From: a bacterium
Lineage (GTDB): Bacteria; Sysuimicrobiota; Sysuimicrobiia; Sysuimicrobiales; Segetimicrobiaceae
Assembly (NCBI GenBank): GCA_035703895.1
Contig: DASSXJ010000085.1
Span: 1-46,945, forward strand
DNA: 46,945 bases
Direction of reading: 5' to 3'
A program made the position numbers and the translations under genes. This document shows positions 36,836 to 45,017 of this stretch, piece by piece; position 1 is the stretch's first letter; the number at the start of each line of letters is the position of its first letter. Under the pieces are notes generated by a model, which was given only the letters and a program-made list of their open reading frames with translations, was not told the DNA's origin and did not search any database.

Positions 36836-37993
36836 ATGTCGCTCGTGCAGCCGCAGGTGCCGGGGGGTTCCGTCCACGTCAGCGAGGGGCTGGAAGGGGT
36901 CGTCGTCGCAGACAGCCGCATCTGCTTCGTCGACGGGATCGAAGGCCGGCTCCTGTACCAGGGCTACGACATCCACGATCTCGCCGAGCACGCCTCCTTT
37001 GAGGAGGTGGCGTACCTCCTGTGGCACGGCGAGCTCCCCACGCGTGCTCAGCTCGACCAGCTGAACCGTGATCTCGTCCAAGCCAGGGCGCTCCCCGCGC
37101 CGGTGATGTCGCTCATGAAGGCGTTCCCAAAGGACGCGCTCCCCATGGACGTCCTGCGCACCGCGGTCTCGATCCTCGGACTCTCCGACCCCGATGGAGG
37201 CGACAACTCGGCCGACGCCAACGTGCGGAAGTCGATCCGGCTCACCACCCAGGTGGCGACGCTCGTCGCCGCGATCGGTCGGCTTCGTGCGGGAACAGCC
37301 CCGGTGGCTCCCGATCCCAGCCTCGGTCACGCCGCCAACTTTCTCTACATGCTCTGGGGGAAGGCCGCCGACGCCGAGAGCGTGCGCGCCGTCGACATCG
37401 CGCTGGTGCTGCACGCCGACCACGAGCTCAACGCCAGCACCTTCTCCGCCAGGGTCACCGCCGCAACGCTCGCGGACATCCATTCCGCGATCACGTCCGC
37501 GATCGGCACGCTCAAAGGGCCCCTGCACGGGGGCGCCAACGAGAACGTCATGCGGATGCTGCTCGAGATCAAGGACCCCGCCAAATCCATCTCCGCGGTG
37601 GCCGGGATGCTCGCGGCGAAGAAAAAGATCCCCGGGTTCGGCCACCGAGTCTATAAGACGGAGGATCCGCGGGCGACGCACCTGAGACAGATGTCGGAAA
37701 CTCTCGGCAGGACGCACGGGCAGCCCCAGTGGTTCGAGATGTCCCGGGAGATCGAGCGCTACATGCTGCGCGAGAAGCACATCTACGCCAACGTCGACTT
37801 TTACTCAGCGTCGGTGTACTATGCGCTGGGCATCCCGCTCGAGCTATTCACTCCAGTGTTCGCCGTGAGCCGGATCAGCGGATGGACGGCTCATGTCCTC
37901 GAGCAGTACGCCGACAACCGCCTGATCCGCCCTCGGGCCGAGTACGTGGGCCCGCGGCGGCGGGTGTTCACCCCGATCGACCAGCGCCGCTAG
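36836..37993 (+). CDS. citrate synthase family protein
   Basis: 385 aa from ATG 36836; GTG 36845 has the better spacing from the GGGGG ribosome site, and an upstream TTG at 36770 overlaps the promoter. Catalytic elements: GPLHGGANENVMRML (first His), IPGFGHRVYKTEDPR (second His), NVDFYSASVYYALGIP (Asp). It condenses acetyl-CoA or propionyl-CoA with oxaloacetate; 2-methylcitrate synthase remains possible, since the size (about 385 aa) is that of the dimeric Gram-positive group. Confidence 0.94.
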   Translation: MSLVQPQVPGGSVHVSEGLEGVVVADSRICFVDGIEGRLLYQGYDIHDLAEHASFEEVAYLLWHGELPTRAQLDQLNRDLVQARALPAPVMSLMKAFPKDALPMDVLRTAVSILGLSDPDGGDNSADANVRKSIRLTTQVATLVAAIGRLRAGTAPVAPDPSLGHAANFLYMLWGKAADAESVRAVDIALVLHADHELNASTFSARVTAATLADIHSAITSAIGTLKGPLHGGANENVMRMLLEIKDPAKSISAVAGMLAAKKKIPGFGHRVYKTEDPRATHLRQMSETLGRTHGQPQWFEMSREIERYMLREKHIYANVDFYSASVYYALGIPLELFTPVFAVSRISGWTAHVLEQYADNRLIRPRAEYVGPRRRVFTPIDQRR

Positions 37994-38000
37994 GCCCTCG

Positions 38001-38030
38001 CGCGCCCGCGCCAGGCGTCTGGCCGGCGCG
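38001..38030. terminator. shared hairpin between convergent genes
   Basis: CGCGCC (38001-38006) pairs with GGCGCG (38025-38030) around an inner GCCAG-GCGT-CTGGC hairpin (38010-38023). It fills the 37-bp gap between two converging genes. No U-tract, so termination strength is unknown. Confidence 0.5.
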
Positions 38031-38822
38031 TCAGCCGATCACATCTTCGCCGCCGTCGACGCCGATCACGTTGCCGGTGATCCACTCCGTCCCGGGCCGG
38101 CACAGCGCGGCGATCGCGCGGGCCACATCTTCAGGAATCGTGAGCCTCCCCGAAGGATTCCGTCTGAGCGCGGTCTCGGCGATGACTTCATGTCCGGGGA
38201 TCTTACGGAGCGCGGGCGTGTCGGTGACCCCGGCGCGAATGGTATTAACGGCGATCCCGCGCGGCGCCAACTCCATCGCCAGCTGTCGCGTGTGCGATTC
38301 CAGCGCGGCCTTTGCCGCCGACACCGCGCCGTAGTTCGGGAGCACTCGTGTGCCGCCGGCACTCGTCATCGCAAAGATCTTTCCGCCCGTGCGCATCATT
38401 CGCCGATGGACAAGATCTTGCACCCAGTACACCAGGCTGTGTGCCATCACGGTGAGCGTCATGTCCATCTGGGCGGCCGTAATGGCGTCCTGGGGAGTGT
38501 CAGCGACATAGGGCCGGAGGTTTCCGAACGCCAGGGAGTGGAGGAGCACTGCGACGGCGCCCGTCGGTCCCATCTCTTCCGCCGCGCGGAACAGGACTTC
38601 TTCACGCCGCTCCGGATCAGCTGCGTTGACGTTGAAGAACAACGCCCGCCGGCCGGTGGCCCGGATCCCGTCGATCACCTGCTCGACGTGAGGGAGGGTC
38701 GATCTACGGTCCAGGTGGACGCCGATGATGTCGTAGCCGATGCGGGCCAGTTCGAGACTCGTCGCTTCTCCGAACCCGCTGCTGGCGCCCAAAATCAGAG
38801 CCCAAGGTCCCGTGTCTGCCAT
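38031..38822 (-). CDS. SDR-family enoyl-ACP reductase-like protein
   Basis: 263 aa from ATG 38822 with GAGGCG upstream; the frame is open above but not homologous. The cofactor loop is LILGASSGFGEA (residues 10-20). The active site is S154, Y164 and K171, with six residues between Tyr and Lys rather than the usual three. That spacing is the mark of enoyl-ACP reductases of the FabI/FabL type, so this could supply the last step of fatty-acid elongation. The C-terminal GTEWITGNVIGVDGGEDV is the common SDR end. Oxidoreductase identity is sure; ENR activity is inferred. Confidence 0.85.
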   Translation of the reverse strand: MADTGPWALILGASSGFGEATSLELARIGYDIIGVHLDRRSTLPHVEQVIDGIRATGRRALFFNVNAADPERREEVLFRAAEEMGPTGAVAVLLHSLAFGNLRPYVADTPQDAITAAQMDMTLTVMAHSLVYWVQDLVHRRMMRTGGKIFAMTSAGGTRVLPNYGAVSAAKAALESHTRQLAMELAPRGIAVNTIRAGVTDTPALRKIPGHEVIAETALRRNPSGRLTIPEDVARAIAALCRPGTEWITGNVIGVDGGEDVIG

Positions 38823-39041
38823 GCGCACGCCTCGGTCGCGGGATGACGTAGGCGTTCCGGCGGGCCGGGCGTCCATCGACTCCGCGGGGCTGCCTGGGGA
38901 GAATTTCGCGTCGGGTGTAGGGTTCCCTTCGGCGCCGGCCCTCGACGCCGTCAGGGGGGCGAGACGACAGCCGCCGGCGTGGACCAACGCGACGCTGCCA
39001 GCCGTCCAGGTACACGAGACGGCCGGCAGCGTACGACTGGG

Positions 39042-39254
39042 CTAACGGTCGGCATGCTCCTGGTCTCCACGGAACTGCCCGGCCGGCTGATCGTTGTCGC
39101 CCGCGACCGTTCCCAGGTCACTCGACTCGGGTGTGGCTACGATCGACGTGATGGACGAGTCGCGATCGCCCCAATTCCCCTCATCGGCAAACGCCGCCGC
39201 CGCAGGGAGAAGGATGGCTACCCCTAGAGCCAGTGCCACGAGGATCTTCAGCAT
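39042..39254 (-). CDS. small secreted acidic protein, unknown function
   Basis: 70 aa. A clear signal peptide (MLKILVALALGVAILLPAAAAFA, then DEGN) is followed by a short, acidic, low-hydrophobicity mature part of about 46 residues. A strong ribosome site (AAGGAGGG, 7-8 nt from ATG) supports it as a true gene. No family recognised. The downstream end is next to the SDR gene start region. Confidence 0.75.
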   Translation of the reverse strand: MLKILVALALGVAILLPAAAAFADEGNWGDRDSSITSIVATPESSDLGTVAGDNDQPAGQFRGDQEHADR

Positions 39255-39402
39255 TGTCGTCCCTCCTTGGCTTTCAGATTGACCCCATCATAGGCCGCGA
39301 CTGTGGATTACGAGATGAACCGGTTCACGTTCGGAGTGTGATGTTTGTCACAGTCGACTACCCTTGCCGCCGATGTCCGGAAGATTCTATGATGAGCATG
39401 CG

Positions 39403-40656
39403 ATGATCGTGACCCCAGTGCGAGTCAGCCGGCAAGGAGCCATCCGATTCCTGTTGGAGGCGCAGCACCTGCGCCGCGGCATGACGCACGATTCCCGAGG
39501 CACCACGACTGCCGCTGCCGTCCTCGGGGAGATCCGTCACCTGGAGTGCGTCCAGATCGATCCCGTGGCGGTCGTGGAGCGGAACCAGCATCTCGTGCTG
39601 GCCGCCCGCATGGCGGGGTACCTGCCGCAGACGCTCGCAGAGCTCCTCCGGCGCCGCAAGGTGTTCGAATACTGGGCCAACGCCGCCTGTGTCGTTCCGG
39701 TGGAAGACTATCCCCTCTTCGAGGGCACCCGCCGCCGATACCGCAAGCGCCTCGCGCCGGACCTGACTGCGCTGCGCTCGGTCGTGCGCCATGTCCTTGC
39801 CGAGCTCGAGGCTCACGGCCCCTTGGCGGCTCGCACCTTTGTCTCGGATCATCGCGTCCGCGGCGCCTGGGATCTCAGCGATGCCAAGACCAAGGCGACA
39901 TCGCATGCGCTCAGCCTTCTCCTCAAGGTCGGAGACATTATCGTGGTTAAGCGCGAGGGTCTCGAACGGTACTTCGATCTCCCGGAGCGGGCGCTGCCGG
40001 CCGATCTGCTGGAGCGCGCCCGCGCGTTCAGCGCGGCCGACGCGGACGAGTCGATGCTCGAGAAATACCTCAGAGCATATCGTGTGTTCGACGCGGGTGA
40101 TCCTCGGTTCGGATGGCGAGCGATGACGGTGGCCGCCCGCCGTGATGTCCTGCAGCGCCGTGCCCGCAAGGGCGCCGTGGTACCGCTCACCATCGACGAC
40201 GTCGGACGGCAGTATTTCGTGAGGAGCGAGGACCTCCCCGCCCTCCGGCGGCACGAGCGGGCCGCCAGATCTGAGGCGGCGCTCGGGGACGGAGCTCCGA
40301 TGCGCTTCCTGGCGCCGCTAGACAACCTGCTGTGGCGCCGCAACCGGATCTCGGACCTCTTTCGATTCGAATATACGTGGGAGGTGTACCTCCCTCTGCC
40401 GAAGCGACGATTCGGGCACTACGCGATGCCCATCCTGTTTGGCGACCGGTTCGTCGGCCGCCTCGACCCCCAACTCGACCGGGAGCGCCGTCGCCTGGTC
40501 ATCAGGCTCCTGCAGCTGGAGCCGCAGATGCGGATCACGATGCGGCTGCGCACGGCCCTACGCACGGCCCTCGAGTCGTTTGCCCGCTTCCACGGCGCAG
40601 CGGAGCTACACATCGACCGCACGATTCCAGCCGGACTGCGACGGATGCTCCCATGA
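39403..40656 (+). CDS. winged-helix DNA-binding protein, YcaQ/AlkX-like (crosslink repair glycosylase family)
   Basis: 417 aa from ATG 39403; ATG 39373 and TTG 39364 are other options, none with a clear ribosome site. Family features: an early HLECVQIDPVAVVERNQHLVL, the FEYWANAACVVPVEDYPLF segment, three winged-helix modules through the middle, and FLAPLDNLLWRRNRISDLF with FEYTWEVYLP near the C-terminus. Characterised members unhook interstrand DNA crosslinks or remove alkyl adducts; here the activity is inferred from the family. Basic throughout. Confidence 0.88.
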   Translation: MIVTPVRVSRQGAIRFLLEAQHLRRGMTHDSRGTTTAAAVLGEIRHLECVQIDPVAVVERNQHLVLAARMAGYLPQTLAELLRRRKVFEYWANAACVVPVEDYPLFEGTRRRYRKRLAPDLTALRSVVRHVLAELEAHGPLAARTFVSDHRVRGAWDLSDAKTKATSHALSLLLKVGDIIVVKREGLERYFDLPERALPADLLERARAFSAADADESMLEKYLRAYRVFDAGDPRFGWRAMTVAARRDVLQRRARKGAVVPLTIDDVGRQYFVRSEDLPALRRHERAARSEAALGDGAPMRFLAPLDNLLWRRNRISDLFRFEYTWEVYLPLPKRRFGHYAMPILFGDRFVGRLDPQLDRERRRLVIRLLQLEPQMRITMRLRTALRTALESFARFHGAAELHIDRTIPAGLRRMLP

Positions 40657-40738
40657 ATGTCTGCCGCACACCATCTGACCCCACGCGCGTAAGCCCAGGT
40701 CACCTGGATCACGATCCGCCAAAAAGAAAGGAGTGCCC

Positions 40739-41176
40739 GTGTCCAACCTGTTGGACCGCATCCGGATGGCCATGCGCGGCGAGGCACCCTACCCCCCGAT
40801 CGCCGAGTTGATCGGATTCACTGTCGCCGACCTCCAACCTGGACGTGCGGTCGTCGAATTCGAGGCAACCGAGCGCCATGCCAATCCCATGGGGACCCTG
40901 CATGGGGGTGTCCTGTGCGATATCGCCGACGCGGCCATGGGGATGGCGTACGCGGGAACGCTCAACGATGGGGAGACCTTCACCACACTCGAACTGAAGA
41001 TCAACTTTCTCAGGCCGGTGTGGACGGCCCGCCTGCGCGCGACCGCGATAGTCGTCCACCGGGGTCGCACCGTCGGGCTCGCCGAGTGCGACGTGACTGA
41101 CGAGCAGCAGCGGTTGATAGCCAGGGCGACCAGCACGTGCATGACGCTGCGTGGAGAGCAGGCCAAGGAGCGGTAG
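40739..41176 (+). CDS. PaaI-type hotdog-fold thioesterase
   Basis: 145 aa from GTG 40739, which is 5 nt from AAGGAG; a GTG two codons upstream overlaps that ribosome site. The hotdog motif HANPMGTLHGGVLCDIADAAMG (residues about 45-66) holds the catalytic region of the PaaI family, and TTLELKINFLRPVW is the following strand. It probably hydrolyses acyl- or aryl-CoA; the substrate is unknown. Confidence 0.9.
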   Translation: MSNLLDRIRMAMRGEAPYPPIAELIGFTVADLQPGRAVVEFEATERHANPMGTLHGGVLCDIADAAMGMAYAGTLNDGETFTTLELKINFLRPVWTARLRATAIVVHRGRTVGLAECDVTDEQQRLIARATSTCMTLRGEQAKER

Positions 41177-41182
41177 GACCGC

Positions 41183-41386
41183 ATGGCGACCGGGTCTGGT
41201 CAGGAGAGGAACACCCGCGTTTCGAGCATCATCAAGGCGGCGCGTCGCGCCATCTATCAGGCATTCCCTGGACCCTGGCCGATGCCCCGGGAGGCACCGA
41301 AGTCACCATCCTTTGCGAGAACGTTCCCGAGGGAATACGCCGAGCGACCACGAGACGGGGCTTATCTCGGTGCGTTCACCGAGTAG
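41183..41386 (+). pseudogene. decayed SRPBCC/AHSA1-type START-domain gene
   Basis: About 68 codons hold pieces of one family in three frames. The N-terminal RVSSIIKAARRAIYQAF (frame of 41183) jumps to WTLADAPGGTEVTILCENVP (frame +2), then PSDHETGL (third frame), then GAFTE and a stop back in the first. In intact relatives these segments lie in order within one chain of about 150 aa, with some 90 residues between the first two. A large deletion and frameshifts are therefore likely. GAGGAAC-type sequence is near but the gene cannot be functional. Confidence 0.75.
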
Positions 41387-41425
41387 CAGGCTGTGCCGGC
41401 TCACGCCGGCACGAGGAGCTGGAAC

Positions 41426-42631
41426 ATGGGCACCCCAGGTCTTTCGAAGTCGAGGCTCGAGCGAATGCATCACGTGTTGTCGGGATACGTCGACCGGAAA
41501 GAGGTGCCCGGGCTCGTTGCGCTCGTCAGTCATCATGCCGACGTGCATGTGGAGACGCTCGGCACAATGGCGGTCGACCATCCGGCGCCGATGACGCGCG
41601 ACACGATCTTTCGCATCGCGTCGATCACGAAGCCCATTACTGCCGTCGCGGCAATGATACTGGTAGAGGAATGCAAGTTACGGCTCGACGAATCGATCGA
41701 ACCGTGGCTGCCGGAGCTTGCACATCGTCGTGTGCTGAAATCCATGTCCGCGCAGCCCGACGACGCGGTTCCTGCGCTGCGCGCGATCACCGTTCGCGAT
41801 TTGCTGACGTTCCGCATGGGTCTCGGCAGTGTGATGGCCATGCCGGGTACGTATCCGATTCAGAAGTTGATGCGTGAATATCGGATTGGCGGCGACGGTC
41901 CACCACACCCTTCGCGGGCGCCCGGCACAGAAGAATGGCTGCAGAAGCTCGGTTCGCTGCCGTGGATGGCGCACCCGGGCGAGCGGTGGATGTACCACGT
42001 GAGTGCCGATGTCCTGGGGGTCTTGATCGCGCGCGTATCGGGACAACCCCTCGGCACGTTCATGCGCGAGCACATCTTCGACCCGCTCGGAATGAAAGAC
42101 ACGGCATTCCACGTGCCGTCCGGAAAAATCGACCGCTTGCCTGCGTGCTACTTCTTCAACCGTGGGACGAACACGCTGGAGGTGTTTGACGGCGTGGCGT
42201 ACAGCGCATGGCGGTCTGAGCGGTCGTTCGAATCAGGCGGAGGCGGGCTCGTGTCGACGATCGATGACTATTTTGCCTTCAGCCGCATGATGCTGAACAA
42301 AGGCCGGCACGGCCGCGAGCAAGTTCTTTCACGCGCCGCCGTGGAGCTGATGACTGCAGATCAACTCACGCCTGCGCAACGCGCAGGGTCCGAGATCTTT
42401 TTCGGTGCGTATCGCAGCTGGGGCTTCGGAATGGGGGTGGACATTCGGCGCAACGAAATCTTCCACACACCGGGCCGATTCGGTTGGGACGGCGGCTTCG
42501 GCACATCCGCATATACGGACCCCGTAGAGGGAATGATCGGCATCCTCTTTACGCAGCGCATGATGGATTCACCGGAACCGCCGAAGGTATTCACCGACTT
42601 CTGGACACTGGCGTATGGAGCAATGGAATAG
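41426..42631 (+). CDS. beta-lactamase-family serine hydrolase (class C / esterase type)
   Basis: 401 aa from ATG 41426, with GAGGAG about 9 nt upstream. The catalytic SxxK is in FRIASITKPITAVAAMI, and the Tyr motif is WMYHVSADVLGVLIARVSG (YxS-like). FIFDPLGMKDT-like FDPLGMKDTAF and GGGGLVSTIDDYFAFSRMM are typical of PF00144. No signal peptide is seen, so an intracellular esterase or peptidase is more likely than a secreted beta-lactamase. Unrelated in family to the class A-like gene at the left edge. Confidence 0.9.
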   Translation: MGTPGLSKSRLERMHHVLSGYVDRKEVPGLVALVSHHADVHVETLGTMAVDHPAPMTRDTIFRIASITKPITAVAAMILVEECKLRLDESIEPWLPELAHRRVLKSMSAQPDDAVPALRAITVRDLLTFRMGLGSVMAMPGTYPIQKLMREYRIGGDGPPHPSRAPGTEEWLQKLGSLPWMAHPGERWMYHVSADVLGVLIARVSGQPLGTFMREHIFDPLGMKDTAFHVPSGKIDRLPACYFFNRGTNTLEVFDGVAYSAWRSERSFESGGGGLVSTIDDYFAFSRMMLNKGRHGREQVLSRAAVELMTADQLTPAQRAGSEIFFGAYRSWGFGMGVDIRRNEIFHTPGRFGWDGGFGTSAYTDPVEGMIGILFTQRMMDSPEPPKVFTDFWTLAYGAME

Positions 42632-42690
42632 GCAACACGCTACGGGCAACGGCCATGACCCCCTCGCTTCGCGCAGCGCATCGATAGATA

Positions 42691-42699
42691 TGCTAGAAT
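42691..42699 (+). promoter_or_regulatory. extended -10 promoter of tRNA-Lys
   Basis: TGCTAGAAT fits TGnTATAAT at five of six positions. It ends 9 nt before the tRNA. No convincing -35. Confidence 0.5.
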
Positions 42700-42708
42700 C
42701 CGAGACGT

Positions 42709-42784
42709 GGGCCGTTAGCTCAGCGGGTAGAGCGCCGGGCTTTTAACCCGGGCGTCGCGGGTTCGAGTCCTGCACGGCCCACCA
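42709..42784 (+). tRNA. tRNA-Lys, anticodon TTT
   Basis: 76 nt with encoded CCA. The acceptor stem GGGCCGT pairs with ACGGCCC (42774-42780). The D-arm begins GCTCAGCGGGTAGAGC, the anticodon stem CCGGG/CCCGG encloses CTTTTAA with anticodon 42742-42744, and the T-arm has GGTTCGAGTCC. All tertiary positions look normal. Confidence 0.98.
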
Positions 42785-42813
42785 ATCAAGGGATAGCGAA
42801 GAGGTCTTACCGT

Positions 42814-42835
42814 CTGCTACTCCCCTGCTACTCCC
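42814..42835 (+). repeat. 11-bp tandem direct repeat after tRNA-Lys
   Basis: CTGCTACTCCC occurs twice head to tail (42814-42824 and 42825-42835), 30 nt beyond the tRNA. It may be part of an attachment region or a chance microsatellite. Confidence 0.6.
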
Positions 42836-42902
42836 TGCGTATCGCGAGCGACTCAGAGTCCCGCTTGATCAGTCGGAACCCTGTAACTCTCGTGACGGTA
42901 CC

Positions 42903-43251
42903 GTGAATACCTCTGGGGGTGCCGTGCGGGTGTGTCCTCGCTGCGGACGGCCGGTGGAGCGCCGGCCCGAAGGCCCGCTGGTGCTCCCCGTCTTGCAAGG
43001 CGAGATTCTATCTGGAGCGGCGGCTCACGACATCTACCCATAGGTACGCCCCTGGAACGCCGCAGCGAGTGGGAATTCCCGGTCCTCAAGCGATTCTGTG
43101 GGCGATCCTCGGCCAGCTTGTCGAGCTGGAGGCGCGCCTGCCGTCCGGGCCCGATGTGAGCAGTGCCTTCGGTCGTGCGCTGCTCGCTGTGGATGCCTTG
43201 AGGGAACTGGCTGAGGCGCGTATGACCCAGCATGCTCACCCGAGCCCATAG
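42903..43251 (+). pseudogene. frameshifted small zinc-ribbon protein
   Basis: The first part, from GTG 42903, reads VRVCPRCGRPVERRPEG, with CxxC. The second, in another frame from about 42970, reads RWCSPSCKARFYLERRL, with CxxxC, then an alpha-helical tail rich in Ala and Glu ending LAEARMTQHAHPSP. Joined they make a plausible four-cysteine ribbon as in many small CPxCG...WCSxxCR proteins. One base lost between about 42960 and 42979 explains it. It may be a true pseudogene or a sequencing error. Confidence 0.55.
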
Positions 43252-43335
43252 GGCGCCAATCGGGAATAGCCAGCATGGAAATTCGGTTCAACTGGAAGTA
43301 TCGAAGCTAGGGTGGCAAACCCAAGGAGGAGTCAC

Positions 43336-44082
43336 ATGAACACCCCTGTTGTCCTGATCACTGGCGCCCTTACTGGTATCGGCCGTGCCACGGCTCTTTC
43401 GTTCGCTCACGAAGGCGCACGGATCGTCGTCTCCGGCCGCCACGAGGAAGCTGGCAAGGCGCTCGCCACCGAACTGCGCACGCTCGGTGTAGAAGCCGAG
43501 TTTGTTCGTGCCGACGTGCGTCACGAGGACGATGTGCGTAGCCTGGTCGATAAGACCGTCGCGCGCTTCGGTCGCCTGGACGTAGCTGTCAACAACGCCG
43601 GTACAGAGGGTGAGCCCGGCCCGGTGATGGAACAGTCCGCCGAGACTTATGCCGCTATCTTCGACACTAACGTGCTCGGCACACTGCTGAGCATGAAGCA
43701 TGAGTTGCGCGTGATGGTTCCGCAAGGAAGCGGCAGTATCGTCAATGTGTCGTCTGTCTTCGGCCACACCGGCGCTGGTGGCGCGTCGATTTATGTGGCG
43801 AGCAAGCACGCGGTTGAAGGTCTTACTAAGTCGGCGGCCCTCGAAGTAGCGGGCACCGGTGTACGCGTCAATGTGATCGCCCCTGGTCCGATCGACACCC
43901 CGATGCTGAATCGATTCACCGGAACGGACGAAAGAAAAGCGGACTTGGCATCGACGGTGCCGCTCAAGCGCGTGGGGCGACCCGAGGAGATCGCTCAGAC
44001 CATCGTCTTTATGTCCTCCGACAATGCATCGTACATCACGGGTGCGTCGTATCTCGTCGATGGTGGAATGCTGGCCGCGTAA
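43336..44082 (+). CDS. short-chain dehydrogenase/reductase (classical SDR)
   Basis: 248 aa from ATG 43336, with AAGGAGGAG 5-13 nt upstream. The cofactor loop is TGALTGIGRAT, with NNAGTEGEPG and the triad S-Y-K in VNVSSVFGHTGAGGASIYVASKHAVEGLTK. APGPIDTPML is the usual substrate-loop start, and the end is SYLVDGGMLAA. It reduces or oxidises an unknown alcohol/ketone with NAD(P). Confidence 0.94.
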   Translation: MNTPVVLITGALTGIGRATALSFAHEGARIVVSGRHEEAGKALATELRTLGVEAEFVRADVRHEDDVRSLVDKTVARFGRLDVAVNNAGTEGEPGPVMEQSAETYAAIFDTNVLGTLLSMKHELRVMVPQGSGSIVNVSSVFGHTGAGGASIYVASKHAVEGLTKSAALEVAGTGVRVNVIAPGPIDTPMLNRFTGTDERKADLASTVPLKRVGRPEEIAQTIVFMSSDNASYITGASYLVDGGMLAA

Positions 44083-44164
44083 GGCAATAGAAGAACAGGC
44101 GCGTTGTCCGAGCACAGAAAGATATTGGATAAATCCTGAGATCAGAAACAAGAATGGAGTTTTT

Positions 44165-44767
44165 ATGAAAATTATTTTGATTGGCGCAAACGGAACGATC
44201 GGCGAACAGGTTCAAAAGGCATTCGCGGGCGCTGGCCATGAGATAGTCAAGGTCGGACGCAAATCAGGCGATTTCCAAGTCGAGATCGAAAACCGCGAAA
44301 GTGTCCGGAAGCTTTATCAGGCCGTCGGCTCGTTTGATGCCGTGGCCATTGCAGCAGGCGAAATCGCATTTGCTCCGCTTTCGGAACTCACCGCTGAAAA
44401 GTGGCAGTTGTCGTTGGGAAGCAAGCTCATGGGTCAGATCAATCTGGTTCAGGAGGCGATCCCGTTCATCAAAGAAAAAGGATCCTTCACTTTGATTTCG
44501 GGCGCTCTTAACGACGAACCGATCTTCGCCGGCGTCGCGGCTTCAGCCGTCTCGGGCGCGTTGGAAGGTTTTGTTCGGGCTGCCGCAATTGAACTTCCTA
44601 AGGGATTGCGTATCAATGTGGTGAGTCCTACGGTCCTAAAAGAATCCGAAGCTCATTTTGGTCCGTTCTTTCCCGGCATGATTCCGGTCGAAGGATGGAA
44701 AGTTGGACAAGCCTACAAACGCGCTATCTTGGGGGCGCAAACCGGCCGCGTTTACAAAGTTGATTGA
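44165..44767 (+). CDS. SDR-like protein without catalytic Tyr-Lys
   Basis: 200 aa from ATG 44165, shorter than usual SDRs. MKIILIGANGTIGEQVQKAF is the nucleotide loop and VRAAAIELPKGLRINVVSP the late segment. At the active site position the sequence is SGALNDEPIFAGVAASAV, without YxxxK. This atypical subgroup exists in proteobacteria, so it may be a binding or divergent enzyme. Its base composition is visibly lower in GC than its neighbours and A/T third positions are frequent, pointing to transfer. Confidence 0.88.
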   Translation: MKIILIGANGTIGEQVQKAFAGAGHEIVKVGRKSGDFQVEIENRESVRKLYQAVGSFDAVAIAAGEIAFAPLSELTAEKWQLSLGSKLMGQINLVQEAIPFIKEKGSFTLISGALNDEPIFAGVAASAVSGALEGFVRAAAIELPKGLRINVVSPTVLKESEAHFGPFFPGMIPVEGWKVGQAYKRAILGAQTGRVYKVD

Positions 44768-44969
44768 GCTTAACCCAGCTGTCCGCCATTCTTTGTGCTT
44801 GAGCCGCCGTGCCGAGGAGGATGTCCACGAACGCTTCGTCGTCCCACTCTAGGCGTGAGGGATTCCAGGGACCCCAATCGGGTAGGCCGCGGACGTGGAG
44901 TCGGCCGCCGAGGATGGTGGCGGGGAAGAAGCGGTCGGAATAGGCCACGGTGTCAAAGGCGAACGGCAA
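44724..44969 (-). pseudogene. gene remnant of unknown family
   Basis: The minus-strand frame reads FAFDTVAYSDRFFPATILGG, then GLPDWGPWNPSRLEW, which looks like real protein with aromatic and turn residues. No ATG/GTG start and no ribosome site precede it; TTG 44969 is the only candidate, and the frame is open for about eight more codons to a stop. Its end runs into the antisense end of the SDR-like gene, so the original C-terminus is probably replaced. No family recognised. Confidence 0.4.
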
Positions 44970-45017
44970 GGGATAGCCGCATGCACTCCCGACCCTTCAC
45001 GGATGTCATATCATAGC

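Noticed and set aside
42853-43239. Minus-strand frame opposite the zinc-ribbon ORF
   Set aside because: No motif or ribosome site; the plus strand has a recognisable cysteine pattern.
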